Shown here: one piece after another, positions 42,062 through 49,510 of the stretch
Numbering within the stretch: the stretch's first letter is position 1
How the letters are laid out: each line of letters opens with the position of its first letter
Assembly: GCA_031963415.1 (NCBI GenBank)
Contig: JASSUI010000001.1
Span: 2,294,001 to 2,358,000, forward strand
Source of the DNA: JASSUD01 sp031963415
GTDB taxonomy: Bacteria; Pseudomonadota; Gammaproteobacteria; Burkholderiales; Burkholderiaceae
Reading direction: 5' to 3'
DNA: 64,000 nt
The notes under the pieces: model-generated
The model's input: the letters and a program-made list of their open reading frames with translations, nothing else
Database searches by the model: none
Told to the model about the DNA's origin: nothing
Position numbers and translations under genes: made by a program

Positions 42062-42618
42062 TGAAATGGTACGACAGACTCTTTTTTGCGCTCGAGAAAG
42101 CGGGCAAATCACAATCCCAGTTAGCGGCGGCCGCAAAGGTTGCGCCCCCTACTGTCACGCAATGGAAGAATGGCGAAGTCCAAACCCTGGACGCTATAAA
42201 GTGCTATTACATTTGCATATTTTTAGGCATTCGCCAGGAATGGCTCCTATTTGGAGAGGAGCCTATGCGCTCATCCTCCAAAAAACCCATTCAAGACCTC
42301 ACTATCTTCCTTGAAGCGCTAACAGAAGAAGAATTAGAAAAAGCGATTAACGTGCTTCAAGCTGCGCTTGGGAAATCTCACCCTTTCATCCCATCGAGGG
42401 CCAGTAGAACAAAGGAAGAAGAATTAGAAAAAGCGTTTAACCTACTGCAAGCTGAGCTTAGAAAGCCTCGCACTCATCATTTCTCGAAGCCCGACGACAC
42501 TCTCTCTCCCGAAGAGGTTGAAGCAAAATATTTTCCCTTCAACAAAACGGAAAAAAAAGAGAATGAGACCACCTTTAAAACTGGTACCCATAACCGAAAA
42601 ACGAAAAACAGAAGTTAA
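42061..42618 (+). CDS. Prophage repressor (CI-like, without peptidase domain)
   Basis: At 185 residues. The N-terminal HTH (KSQSQLAAAAKVAPPTVTQW, residues ~16-36) is XRE-type. The rest holds a short repeat (EEELEKAINVLQAALGK and EEELEKAFNLLQAELRK, residues ~94-141) instead of an S24 peptidase. Without it, RecA-driven self-cleavage is not expected, so induction must work otherwise. It lies between the two operator regions and probably represses both. Confidence 0.8.
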   Translation: MKWYDRLFFALEKAGKSQSQLAAAAKVAPPTVTQWKNGEVQTLDAIKCYYICIFLGIRQEWLLFGEEPMRSSSKKPIQDLTIFLEALTEEELEKAINVLQAALGKSHPFIPSRASRTKEEELEKAFNLLQAELRKPRTHHFSKPDDTLSPEEVEAKYFPFNKTEKKENETTFKTGTHNRKTKNRS

Positions 42619-42811
42619 TAAAGCCCTGGAAGATTTAATGAGCCTCGCCCATCAGGGCTTATTGGATGGCCTCTTGTTCCAGTTCCATACTTGCGATGGC
42701 AAGCACTTTCACGGCCTCTCCGGCTATTACCGCGCTCACCTTTTCGAAACTGTTGGCTCTTTAACCAACATGAAACACTGTCTCTGCACAACGATAGGAA
42801 GCGACGCCTAA
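42563..42811 (+). CDS. Small prophage protein downstream of the repressor
   Basis: At 82 residues from the ATG at 42563, overlapping the repressor end by 56 bases. The segment KALEDLMSLAHQGLLDGLLF, followed by DGKHFHGLSGYYRAH, is reminiscent of short phage proteins with a DG.......G.YR pattern. Probably co-transcribed with the repressor (rexA position). Function unknown. Confidence 0.5.
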   Translation: MRPPLKLVPITEKRKTEVNKALEDLMSLAHQGLLDGLLFQFHTCDGKHFHGLSGYYRAHLFETVGSLTNMKHCLCTTIGSDA

Positions 42812-42862
42812 TCTGAAAGTAGTTACTACCTTTCAAAAAAATTAAGTATTTCAAAACTCCTC

Positions 42863-42911
42863 TTGACTAAATAATTAAGAATTCTTAACATTCTTACTTA
42901 AGAATTCTTAA
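42863..42911 (+). promoter_or_regulatory. Rightward early promoter with two operators
   Basis: TTGACT (42863-42868), 17-base spacer, TAACAT (42886-42891). Perfect palindromes TTAAGAATTCTTAA at 42875-42888 and 42898-42911 overlap the -10 and the expected start; their centres are 23 bp apart. A bound repressor would block transcription of the recombination/integration operon. Between here and 43212 there is a possible 44-codon frame at 42953-43087 without a clear ribosome site. Confidence 0.78.
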
Positions 42912-43211
42912 TTTCAAGGGCGACCCACTATGCCCCCCTATCTTTCATTGTTATGGCTGTAACGAAGCAACCTGCGAGCTATATCAAAAAGCCTATGTGT
43001 CAATTACGCCGAGCAATGATTTGGATAGGGGGCAATAAAGTTCTGCTTTCTCATGAAAAACAAATGATTTGCGATGCCCTTGAATAAGAAACGCGGTTTT
43101 TTTGCGGCTTATCTGAACACGGAAACACGTAACAGATTCATATAACTGCCGAGCAGCAAAAAGGTTGATTGAAAACGTTTAAGCCTCATCAAACCAAAAG
43201 GAGGAATAGAA

Positions 43212-43634
43212 GTGAATTCCACATCAAAAACACCTACAGAGGTAAGGGCGCTAGAGATTCGACTCTACGACCGCGATCAATTTTTCGCAAAACTCACTAA
43301 CTCAGACGGTACTGAATTAGCAAAATACGAGGGCAATATCCGCGGTTATTCGTCAGATCAACGGCGTAACAATTACCTCACGCTAAACGTCAATGTTAAC
43401 GCCCACCAAATCGCTCACTTGAGAAAGCCAACCTGTGAGCAGATCGCGATCTTTACCGCTCAAGCAGTGCAATTGATAAGTCCAATTTCTCAGTTTGATT
43501 TAGCCAAGCTAAAGCTGAAGCTTCGCCTTTTCGAGGAAAAAATCGCTTGGAAATGGCAAGAGATAGAAACGATGCAAAAAGAAGTCGAACATCTTTATCT
43601 GGAACTAGAGCAATGGGAAGGGGAGGCAGCATGA
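43212..43634 (+). CDS. Early phage protein, unknown (140 residues)
   Basis: Starts with GTG after AGGAGG. The N-terminal half is beta-like (VRALEIRLYDRDQFFAKLTN, YEGNIRGYSSDQRRNN) and the C-terminal third a coiled coil (WQEIETMQKEVEHLYLELEQ). First substantial gene of the rightward operon. I do not recognise a family. Confidence 0.55.
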   Translation: MNSTSKTPTEVRALEIRLYDRDQFFAKLTNSDGTELAKYEGNIRGYSSDQRRNNYLTLNVNVNAHQIAHLRKPTCEQIAIFTAQAVQLISPISQFDLAKLKLKLRLFEEKIAWKWQEIETMQKEVEHLYLELEQWEGEAA

Positions 43635-44128
43635 ACAGCAACGAAACGATCAACATCTGCCTACCTATACCCAAGCACAAGCTACTTAAAAAATACCTTG
43701 ATAAAGCTGTTGTTGCAGGCAATGACGGCATAGCTATAGCGGGGAGATATGAAACAGCTATAGGCGGCGATCGTGACATGGCTGTGGCAAACAAACATGG
43801 CACAGCTGTAGCGGGCGACTTTGGATTGTTCGTAACGATGTACGGCGGAAATGCAGTAGCAGGCACGCAAGGTAAAGCTTTCGCAGGCCGTCATGGCCTA
43901 GCATCCGGCGGAGTCCAGAGTATCGCATGGGCAGATATGGGTGGGGTTGCACGTGCTGGAGAAAAAGGCGAAATCCATATTCGCTATTGGGATAGGGAAG
44001 CCAATCGCTACCGTACCAAAGCTGGCTATATCGGAGAGTGCGGATTAAAGCCGGACACGCTATACCGACTCAACGATCAATACGAGTTTGAAGAAGTTAA
44101 AGAACCCTCGACACAGGAGGAAAAATGA
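43631..44128 (+). CDS. Phage protein with Ala/Gly solenoid-like repeats
   Basis: At 165 residues from the ATG at 43631 (ribosome site GGGGAGG; the 43547 start is upstream and unlikely). Residues ~22-110 have a short G-x-A-A/V-A-G-type repeat (IAIAGRYETAIGGDRDMAVA, NKHGTAVAGDFG), probably a small beta-solenoid. The C-terminus GYIGECGLKPDTLYRLNDQY is shared with similar prophage proteins that are often labelled ice-nucleation-like. Function unknown. Confidence 0.55.
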   Translation: MNSNETINICLPIPKHKLLKKYLDKAVVAGNDGIAIAGRYETAIGGDRDMAVANKHGTAVAGDFGLFVTMYGGNAVAGTQGKAFAGRHGLASGGVQSIAWADMGGVARAGEKGEIHIRYWDREANRYRTKAGYIGECGLKPDTLYRLNDQYEFEEVKEPSTQEEK

Positions 44129-44379
44129 GTCCCTCTCCTTCGTCAGCCAATCGTACTTCATTTCTTGAACGGTTCATCGAGAAACATCCAAAACTGAGTA
44201 CAGCCCTAGGTTTTCTCATTATCTTGATTGCGCTGTGTCTCGCTGCACGCGATGAGCCTGAATCCGAGCAAATCACCGCCCAACAAAATGTCGATATTCA
44301 AACTTGGGAACAAGGCTATGAACAAGGTAAGCAAACTGAGCTAAACCTTTGCCAGCATCTAACTAAGTTCCGTGAATAA
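44125..44379 (+). CDS. Small single-pass membrane protein
   Basis: At 84 residues. One hydrophobic helix (LSTALGFLIILIALCLAA, residues ~24-41), basic before and acidic after, so the C-terminus is probably outside. It overlaps the preceding gene by 4 bases. Unknown role; possibly superinfection exclusion. Confidence 0.5.
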   Translation: MSPSPSSANRTSFLERFIEKHPKLSTALGFLIILIALCLAARDEPESEQITAQQNVDIQTWEQGYEQGKQTELNLCQHLTKFRE

Positions 44380-44432
44380 GCAAGTTGTACCTATCGCTCC
44401 TAGAACTTAGCAATCCTAATTAAGGAAATGAT

Positions 44433-44627
44433 ATGCCCTCTTTCATCATCCGCGCCTCAAGCCTTGGCAAATTGTTCGATCGTCCGGCGTTTTGGGCAGC
44501 TACTCACCTAGAAATTAAGCACGTGCCATCGAATAGTAAGGCCATACTCGGCAAAGCGATAGATGCCAGCACTGGTCGTGGCTATGGCATTCGCAAAGCC
44601 TGGAATCTCGCCAAAGTGACGCTATGA
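44433..44627 (+). CDS. Short protein resembling the N-terminus of PD-(D/E)XK-type nucleases
   Basis: At 64 residues. The start PSFIIRASSLGKLFDRPAFW and AILGKAIDAST look like the start of Cas4/RecB-like phage nucleases (RASS...LFDC...AxG.AIHAST). It then ends with GYGIRKAWNLAKVTL. It may be truncated or a separate small protein. Overlaps the next gene by 4 bases. Confidence 0.4.
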   Translation: MPSFIIRASSLGKLFDRPAFWAATHLEIKHVPSNSKAILGKAIDASTGRGYGIRKAWNLAKVTL

Positions 44628-44986
44628 ACATTTATCACACTCCATGCGTGATCACGGTTGATCTGAAGCATTACCTCGCACAAGTTGACAAAGAAGATCT
44701 TTGGCAAGAGGCCCTCGAATCGAGGCAAAAGGCATTACTTGCCGAGGGAGGCGACTACCACCCCTTCTTGATCGATAACCTTTTAGAGGCAATCGGCGAG
44801 ATCGACATTACAGCTATTGCTGCCTCGCTCAAAGTCAGCAAATACGAAGAGGCAGGGAAAGTACTTGCCAATTTGGTAAATGCATATTGGGAACATAAAG
44901 CACAACAAAAGGCTGAGCGCGAGATTAAAGAAAATATCTGTCCACGCTGCCATGCCTGGGGTTGTTACTGCTGTGGCGAAGACTGA
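44624..44986 (+). CDS. Hypothetical protein with C-terminal zinc-finger-like motif
   Basis: At 120 residues. Mostly helical (DLWQEALESRQKALLAEGGD); the end has CPRCHAWGCYCC, a possible metal site. It lies between the truncated nuclease-like gene and the exonuclease. Function unknown. Confidence 0.5.
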   Translation: MNIYHTPCVITVDLKHYLAQVDKEDLWQEALESRQKALLAEGGDYHPFLIDNLLEAIGEIDITAIAASLKVSKYEEAGKVLANLVNAYWEHKAQQKAEREIKENICPRCHAWGCYCCGED

Positions 44987-44999
44987 GAACTAACAAGCT

Positions 45000-45887
45000 A
45001 TGAATAATTCAAATGACGCTTTTTTAAAAGCAAGGCAAACCGGCCTGGGCGGGAGTGATGTAGCAACTTTGTTTGGTATCAATGAATTTTCTACCAAGCT
45101 CGAACTTTATTTACTGAAGCGCGGAGAAATCGAACCACAACCCGACAACAGTCGGACAAAAGCGGGCCGAGTCATGGAACAGGTCATTGCGGCGATGGTT
45201 TCAGAACGCACAGGTAGAAAACTGCGTCGAGTGAACAGAACGTTACGTCACCCTAAACACGATTTTTTGATCGCCCATATTGATCGCGATTTTGTCGGTA
45301 TCCCGAAAGGACTGGAGATCAAAAATGTTAGTCCACGTATGGGCTATTTGTGGGGCAAGGACGGTCAGCCAGATGCCATTGCTGAATATTACGTTCCGCA
45401 AATTCATCATTACATGTTGGTTCTTGACTACCCGGCATTTGACGTAGCGGCCTACTTTGGCGGCGATGATCTGCGTATCTACCCGATGGAGCGCGACCTA
45501 GAAATGGACGAACTGATTATCGATACAGCTCATGACTTTTGGCACAAGCACGTTCTAGCCGGTGTGCCTCCTGAACCAGAATTCGATCATGCTACAACGT
45601 TGCCGATGTTCAAACGCTTATACCCAGGCACCAACGGCGCAACAGTTGAAGCCGATGAAATGATTCTGCATTGGGCCAAGGTCGCAGAAGATGCCGCGAA
45701 GCGAGCTAGTGAATACGAAAAAGCCGCAGAAGCAGCAAAAAATCATCTTCTGGCTTTCATGGGCGATGCTGCCGTTCTAAAGCTGGATGGCAACAAAGTA
45801 TTCCGCCGCAAGTTAATTCAGAAGAAGCCTTATACCGTCGAGGCTACCAACTATATCGATGCCCGTTTTAGCACAATCAAGGAGTAA
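45000..45887 (+). CDS. YqaJ-type phage exonuclease/recombinase
   Basis: At 295 residues. The YqaJ/lambda-exo pattern is visible: TGLGGSDVATLFGIN (residues ~14-28), AGRVMEQVIAAMVSERTG, and the catalytic area AHIDRDFVG...GLEIKN (Asp and E-x-K, residues ~97-110), then AEYYVPQIHHYMLVLDYP. Such enzymes degrade one DNA strand for annealing-based recombination with the next gene's product. Confidence 0.88.
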   Translation: MNNSNDAFLKARQTGLGGSDVATLFGINEFSTKLELYLLKRGEIEPQPDNSRTKAGRVMEQVIAAMVSERTGRKLRRVNRTLRHPKHDFLIAHIDRDFVGIPKGLEIKNVSPRMGYLWGKDGQPDAIAEYYVPQIHHYMLVLDYPAFDVAAYFGGDDLRIYPMERDLEMDELIIDTAHDFWHKHVLAGVPPEPEFDHATTLPMFKRLYPGTNGATVEADEMILHWAKVAEDAAKRASEYEKAAEAAKNHLLAFMGDAAVLKLDGNKVFRRKLIQKKPYTVEATNYIDARFSTIKE

Positions 45888-45891
45888 ATCA

Positions 45892-46986
45892 ATGAATGGA
45901 GTCGTCACTGCTAACCCCTTTGCAGCCACCTCTACGGTTCAAGCTCGCGCGAGTGTCAACGCTATCGCCCAAACAGACCAACAACGCGCAATCGCCGAAG
46001 TTCAGGCAGCCATGATGGTCGCGCGGATGAATCCACGCGACCCTATCGATGCGATGGATAGGATATTGAATGCCTGCACTCGCCCAAGCTTAGCAGATGC
46101 CGCCGTGTATACCTACGCAAAAGGTGGGTCTAACATTAGCGGCCCATCAATTAGACTTGCTGAGGCGATGGCTCAAGCATGGGGTAACGTGCAATTTGGG
46201 ATTCGAGAATTAGATCAAGTCAACGGTGAGTCAACAGTACAAGCTTATGCTTGGGACGTTGAGACCAATACCCGCCGAGAGGTAACATTTCAAGTGCCTC
46301 ACCTTCGTTATAAAAAGACAGGCTCATACAAACTAGAAGACCCACGTGAAATTTATGAGTTAGTTGCTAATCAAGGGGCGAGGCGATTACGTTCCTGCAT
46401 CTTGGCCGTTATTCCTGGCGACGTAACCGAAGCGGCAGTAGCGCAATGTGAGATCACTATGCGCGCTAAGGCAGACACCTCATCAGAGGCCATGCAAAAA
46501 ATGGTAACTGCTTTTGAAAAGTTAGACGTCACTAAAGAACAAATAGAAAAGCGCATTCAACGCCGCATCGATGCCATCCAACCAGCACAAGTCGTTAGCC
46601 TCAAGAAGATTTACGCCAGTCTACGCGATGGCATGAGCACCCCCACTGACTGGTTCGATGTAATCGAGGAAGAAACCACCGCGCAAACCACAACCGCATC
46701 CAGAACAAATTCTGTCAAAGCTAAAGCTCGAAAACAGCTAGAAACGGCACAAAAAACAAACAGCGTAGATCAGCAAGACGACATGTTACGCGAGCTTGAA
46801 CAAGGCAACCGACCGCAAGCATGCGGCGTCTCTTTTAACCAAATATCTGACCAATTACACAAAGCAGGCGACATTGATTTGCTTGATGCAGCCGCCGATC
46901 TAATTAGCGAAGTGGAAAATTCGGCACATCGTGAAGAATTGTCTTTGATCTACCGCCAGCGCCGAACCGAGTTTGAGCAAATCTAG
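45892..46986 (+). CDS. Phage recombination-associated protein (probable annealing partner)
   Basis: At 364 residues from the ATG at 45892 (AAGGAG upstream). The segments RILNACTRPSLADAAVYTYA, GPSIRLAEAMAQAWGNVQFG, IYELVANQGARRLRSCILAV recur in proteins next to YqaJ-type exonucleases in Burkholderia phages. By position it should be the single-strand annealing partner (RecT/Erf role), but I cannot show a family motif. The C-terminal ~100 residues are charged and helical. Confidence 0.55.
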   Translation: MNGVVTANPFAATSTVQARASVNAIAQTDQQRAIAEVQAAMMVARMNPRDPIDAMDRILNACTRPSLADAAVYTYAKGGSNISGPSIRLAEAMAQAWGNVQFGIRELDQVNGESTVQAYAWDVETNTRREVTFQVPHLRYKKTGSYKLEDPREIYELVANQGARRLRSCILAVIPGDVTEAAVAQCEITMRAKADTSSEAMQKMVTAFEKLDVTKEQIEKRIQRRIDAIQPAQVVSLKKIYASLRDGMSTPTDWFDVIEEETTAQTTTASRTNSVKAKARKQLETAQKTNSVDQQDDMLRELEQGNRPQACGVSFNQISDQLHKAGDIDLLDAAADLISEVENSAHREELSLIYRQRRTEFEQI

Positions 46987-47220
46987 CCTTTAGTAATTCC
47001 GTTTGAGCCAAAGATAGCGCAATTAATACAGCTCTAATTCTGGATGCACTTAAGGCGATGCCTCAAAAACGGTAGTGTGACGCAAGCAAAAAAACAGCAT
47101 AGCCGCTTAGTGTTCATCTACAACCTCCCTTAACGTGATGGACGAATTGGTTATAGCCCGTCGCAAATCTAAGTGTGAGGTGCAAGGTTTATGACTTGAA
47201 GCAATAGAAAGGAGAAAAGC
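46987..47220. other. Intergenic, no gene seen
   Basis: About 230 bases between the recombination gene and the excisionase. The end has AAAGGAG before the GTG start of the next gene. I see no clear promoter or hairpin. Confidence 0.4.
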
Positions 47221-47487
47221 GTGAACAGGAGGAGATTCCATCATTCTGTCCAATGCATGGATGAGGAGGAAACAACCGCACACAAAACAGTTATTCAGGT
47301 GGCTGCTGCCTCCTACGTTACCGTAGATCTGGCCGCCTTCTTAACAGGACTATCGGAGAAAGCCATCAGACGCAAAATTGAGGATGGAAAATGGATTGAA
47401 GGCCGAGAATACCGACGCTCACCAGACAAAGGAATTTTTATATCAATGAAGGATTATGATAAATGGGTAGAAAAGGGAATGGTGTAG
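47221..47487 (+). CDS. Excisionase-like protein
   Basis: At 88 residues, GTG start, ribosome site AAAGGAG. The segment YVTVDLAAFLTGLSEKAIRR, followed by IEDGKWIEGREYRRSPD, is a winged-helix Xis of the kind paired with Arm-domain integrases. It overlaps the integrase by 25 bases. It should tilt integrase toward excision. Confidence 0.82.
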   Translation: MNRRRFHHSVQCMDEEETTAHKTVIQVAAASYVTVDLAAFLTGLSEKAIRRKIEDGKWIEGREYRRSPDKGIFISMKDYDKWVEKGMV

Positions 47488-48692
47488 AAGTTCATGGTAA
47501 CGCCATCAGATTGTCATTTACTTTCAAGCGCAAGCGAGAGCGTAAATTATTAAAGCTTGATGATCAACCGATGTTGCCTACAGCAGCAAACATGAAATAT
47601 GCGCAACGTATCGCACAAGAAATTCGTGATCGGATACGGCACGGTACATTTAGTATGGCCGAATATTTCCCTGAAAATGAAGCCACTAAAAATAAGCCTA
47701 CTAAAAGTAGGGTTAGCGACCCGCTGACGGTGAAAAGTTGGCTCGACAAATGGCTGAATACGAAGAGTATTGAGGACTCAACCAAGAAGGGCTACGAGAG
47801 CATAATTAAATTTTGGAACACCGCCGCTATCGCTGACACGGAAAAAAAGACGGTCGTAGGTACGCTGGCACTCAGAGCGCTTAAGTCCAGTCATCTGCTA
47901 ACGGCCATTGCACAGCGGGCCGATGTAAGTGGCAAGACGATAAACAATCACATGTCGATCATGCGCCAAGCGCTCGACCTAGCTGTGGCAGATGGAGTCA
48001 TCAGCAAGAATCCCGCTGACCAAGTACCGCTCGCCAAACACCAAAAACCGCCGCCCGACCCGTTCAGCCTTGAGGAAGCCGAGGCGATCATTGCCGACAT
48101 GGCAAAACATTATCCTGAGCCTATTTATAACATGGTCGAGGCGTGGTTCTTTACTGGTCTACGCACTTCAGAAGTATGCGGTCAGCGATGGCCCAATGTT
48201 GATCTTCATAGCAAAACGCTGACCGTCAGAGAAGTAATAGTGCGGGGCAAACAGAAGAAGCGCACCAAAACCCACGTAGTGCGTGAGGTGCAATTAAACA
48301 GTTACGCATTAAGAGCGATTAATCGTCAAGCTAAACACAGCCGAATACTTGGCGAGCATGTATGGCTTAATCCTCAGGACGGCGAACCCTGGCTGGATGA
48401 GCAGTGGGACTTTTGGCACGATTATTGGGTGCCTTGCCTCGAACGCCTTAACATTCGTTACCGCCGTCCCTACAATATGCGGCATACCTATGCCACGATG
48501 ATGCTGATGGCTGGCATGGCCCCTGCTTATTGCGCGAAGCAATTAGGCCACAGTGTTGAAGTGTTCCTACGCACCTACGCAAAATGGCTAGACGGTGCAC
48601 AAAACGACTTAGAAATGGCACGGCTTGAGTCAAGCCTTAGCGTTAGAGCCAATTTGCCCCAAATTTGTCCCAAGCAAAGCAACTTAGGCTGA
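47463..48692 (+). CDS. Tyrosine-recombinase integrase
   Basis: At 409 residues. N-terminal Arm-binding (DUF3596-like) domain (GVEVHGNAIRLSFTFKRKRE, ...DRIRHGTFSMAEYFPE). Catalytic residues: Arg in FTGLRTSEVCGQRW (~residue 230), His/Arg in YNMRHTYATMML (~340), His in AKQLGHS (~360) and Tyr in FLRTYAKW (~371). It ends 28 bases before the 3' end of ssrA, the expected place for an integrase next to its attachment site. Confidence 0.93.
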   Translation: MGRKGNGVEVHGNAIRLSFTFKRKRERKLLKLDDQPMLPTAANMKYAQRIAQEIRDRIRHGTFSMAEYFPENEATKNKPTKSRVSDPLTVKSWLDKWLNTKSIEDSTKKGYESIIKFWNTAAIADTEKKTVVGTLALRALKSSHLLTAIAQRADVSGKTINNHMSIMRQALDLAVADGVISKNPADQVPLAKHQKPPPDPFSLEEAEAIIADMAKHYPEPIYNMVEAWFFTGLRTSEVCGQRWPNVDLHSKTLTVREVIVRGKQKKRTKTHVVREVQLNSYALRAINRQAKHSRILGEHVWLNPQDGEPWLDEQWDFWHDYWVPCLERLNIRYRRPYNMRHTYATMMLMAGMAPAYCAKQLGHSVEVFLRTYAKWLDGAQNDLEMARLESSLSVRANLPQICPKQSNLG

Positions 48693-48750
48693 TAAGTGGC
48701 TGTAATATAAGAGAATTATTGGTGGAGCCGGCGGGAATTGAACCCGCGTC
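48693..48750. other. Prophage attachment site at the ssrA 3' end (inferred)
   Basis: The integrase ends at 48692 and the tmRNA 3' end (...GGCTCCACCA) lies at 48720 on the minus strand. Tyrosine recombinases commonly integrate in the T-arm/acceptor 3' end of tmRNA genes, so the crossover should lie in about 48720-48750. The other attachment site is not in this window, so the core is not defined. Confidence 0.6.
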
Positions 48751-49106
48751 CGCAAGCACTCTACAACCAGTTCTACATACTTAGTTTCGTCGTTTGCTTT
48801 AACCACCACAACGCGGACGAACACGCTTTGGGATGGCGAGTTGCTGAATTTAACCTCAAGCTGCGCAACTCAGCCTGAGGCGATCTGATGTAAATGACCT
48901 CGCTGGCTCAAGATCTCCTCCCTTGCGAAAGAAGGCCCCGAAACCCAAGCCCATCAGAGAGCCTGTTGCGAGGGAGCCGCATTTAAGCAGCTACAGCGTA
49001 ATTGCTTTCGTTTGCAGTTACTTTAATTTCCCATTGATTAACGAGATAACGGGTCCTCGGTATGCACTGAATTGCTTCCTACCCACGTCGAAACCAGGTC
49101 GGCCCC
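48720..49106 (-). ncRNA. ssrA: tmRNA (one-piece)
   Basis: 5' end GGGGCCGACCTGGTTTCGAC at 49106 and 3' end with GGTTCAATTCCCGCCGGC and encoded CCA at 48720. The tag reads GCA AAC GAA AGC AAT TAC GCT GTA GCT GCT TAA (ANESNYAVAA). It rescues stalled ribosomes. The 3' end borders the prophage and seems intact, so integration restored it. Confidence 0.95.
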
Positions 49107-49138
49107 AATAGTTTTGCGATTATTTCATAGAATAACGC

Positions 49139-49213
49139 TGGTGGGTGATACTGGGATTGAACCAGTGACCCCTACCGTGTGAAGGTAGTGCTCTACCACT
49201 GAGCTAATCACCC
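49139..49213 (-). tRNA. tRNA-Val (CAC)
   Basis: On the minus strand: acceptor GGGTGAT/ATCACCC, D-arm TTAGCTCAGTGGTAGAGC, anticodon loop TTCACAC (anticodon CAC), T-arm GGTTCAATCCC, encoded CCA. All stems pair. Confidence 0.95.
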
Positions 49214-49510
49214 GAGGAAACGCGAATTATAGCAATGACGTTGGTGTTATGGGTAACCGTCTGTTTGGCTAATTTTTATCTGGAATGATTTGCTTTAAAT
49301 TTGTGTTTCTTATAGCAATTATTTAGCAGGAGGAAGGGAGGGGCTTAAAGAGGAAGAAATGGCTTAAACATTCAGCCGCGTCATTTTTTTGTTAAAGTGC
49401 ACTATCCCCGGTATTTATCTGGTGAAAAATCAATGGACTATCTCATCGCCTGAGATAGCATCGTTACTGTATTTCAGCATTTTATTTATTCTTTTTGAGC
49501 GAATGACGCT
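49214..49510. other. Upstream region of rhlE
   Basis: Nearly 300 bases between tRNA-Val and rhlE. AT-rich, with no frame that I can support. The rhlE promoter must lie here, but no clear consensus pair is seen. Confidence 0.4.

Noticed and set aside
43453..43952. Minus-strand frames opposite the Ala/Gly repeat protein
   Set aside because: Opposite-strand shadows of GC-rich repeated codons; the plus-strand gene has overlaps and ribosome sites.
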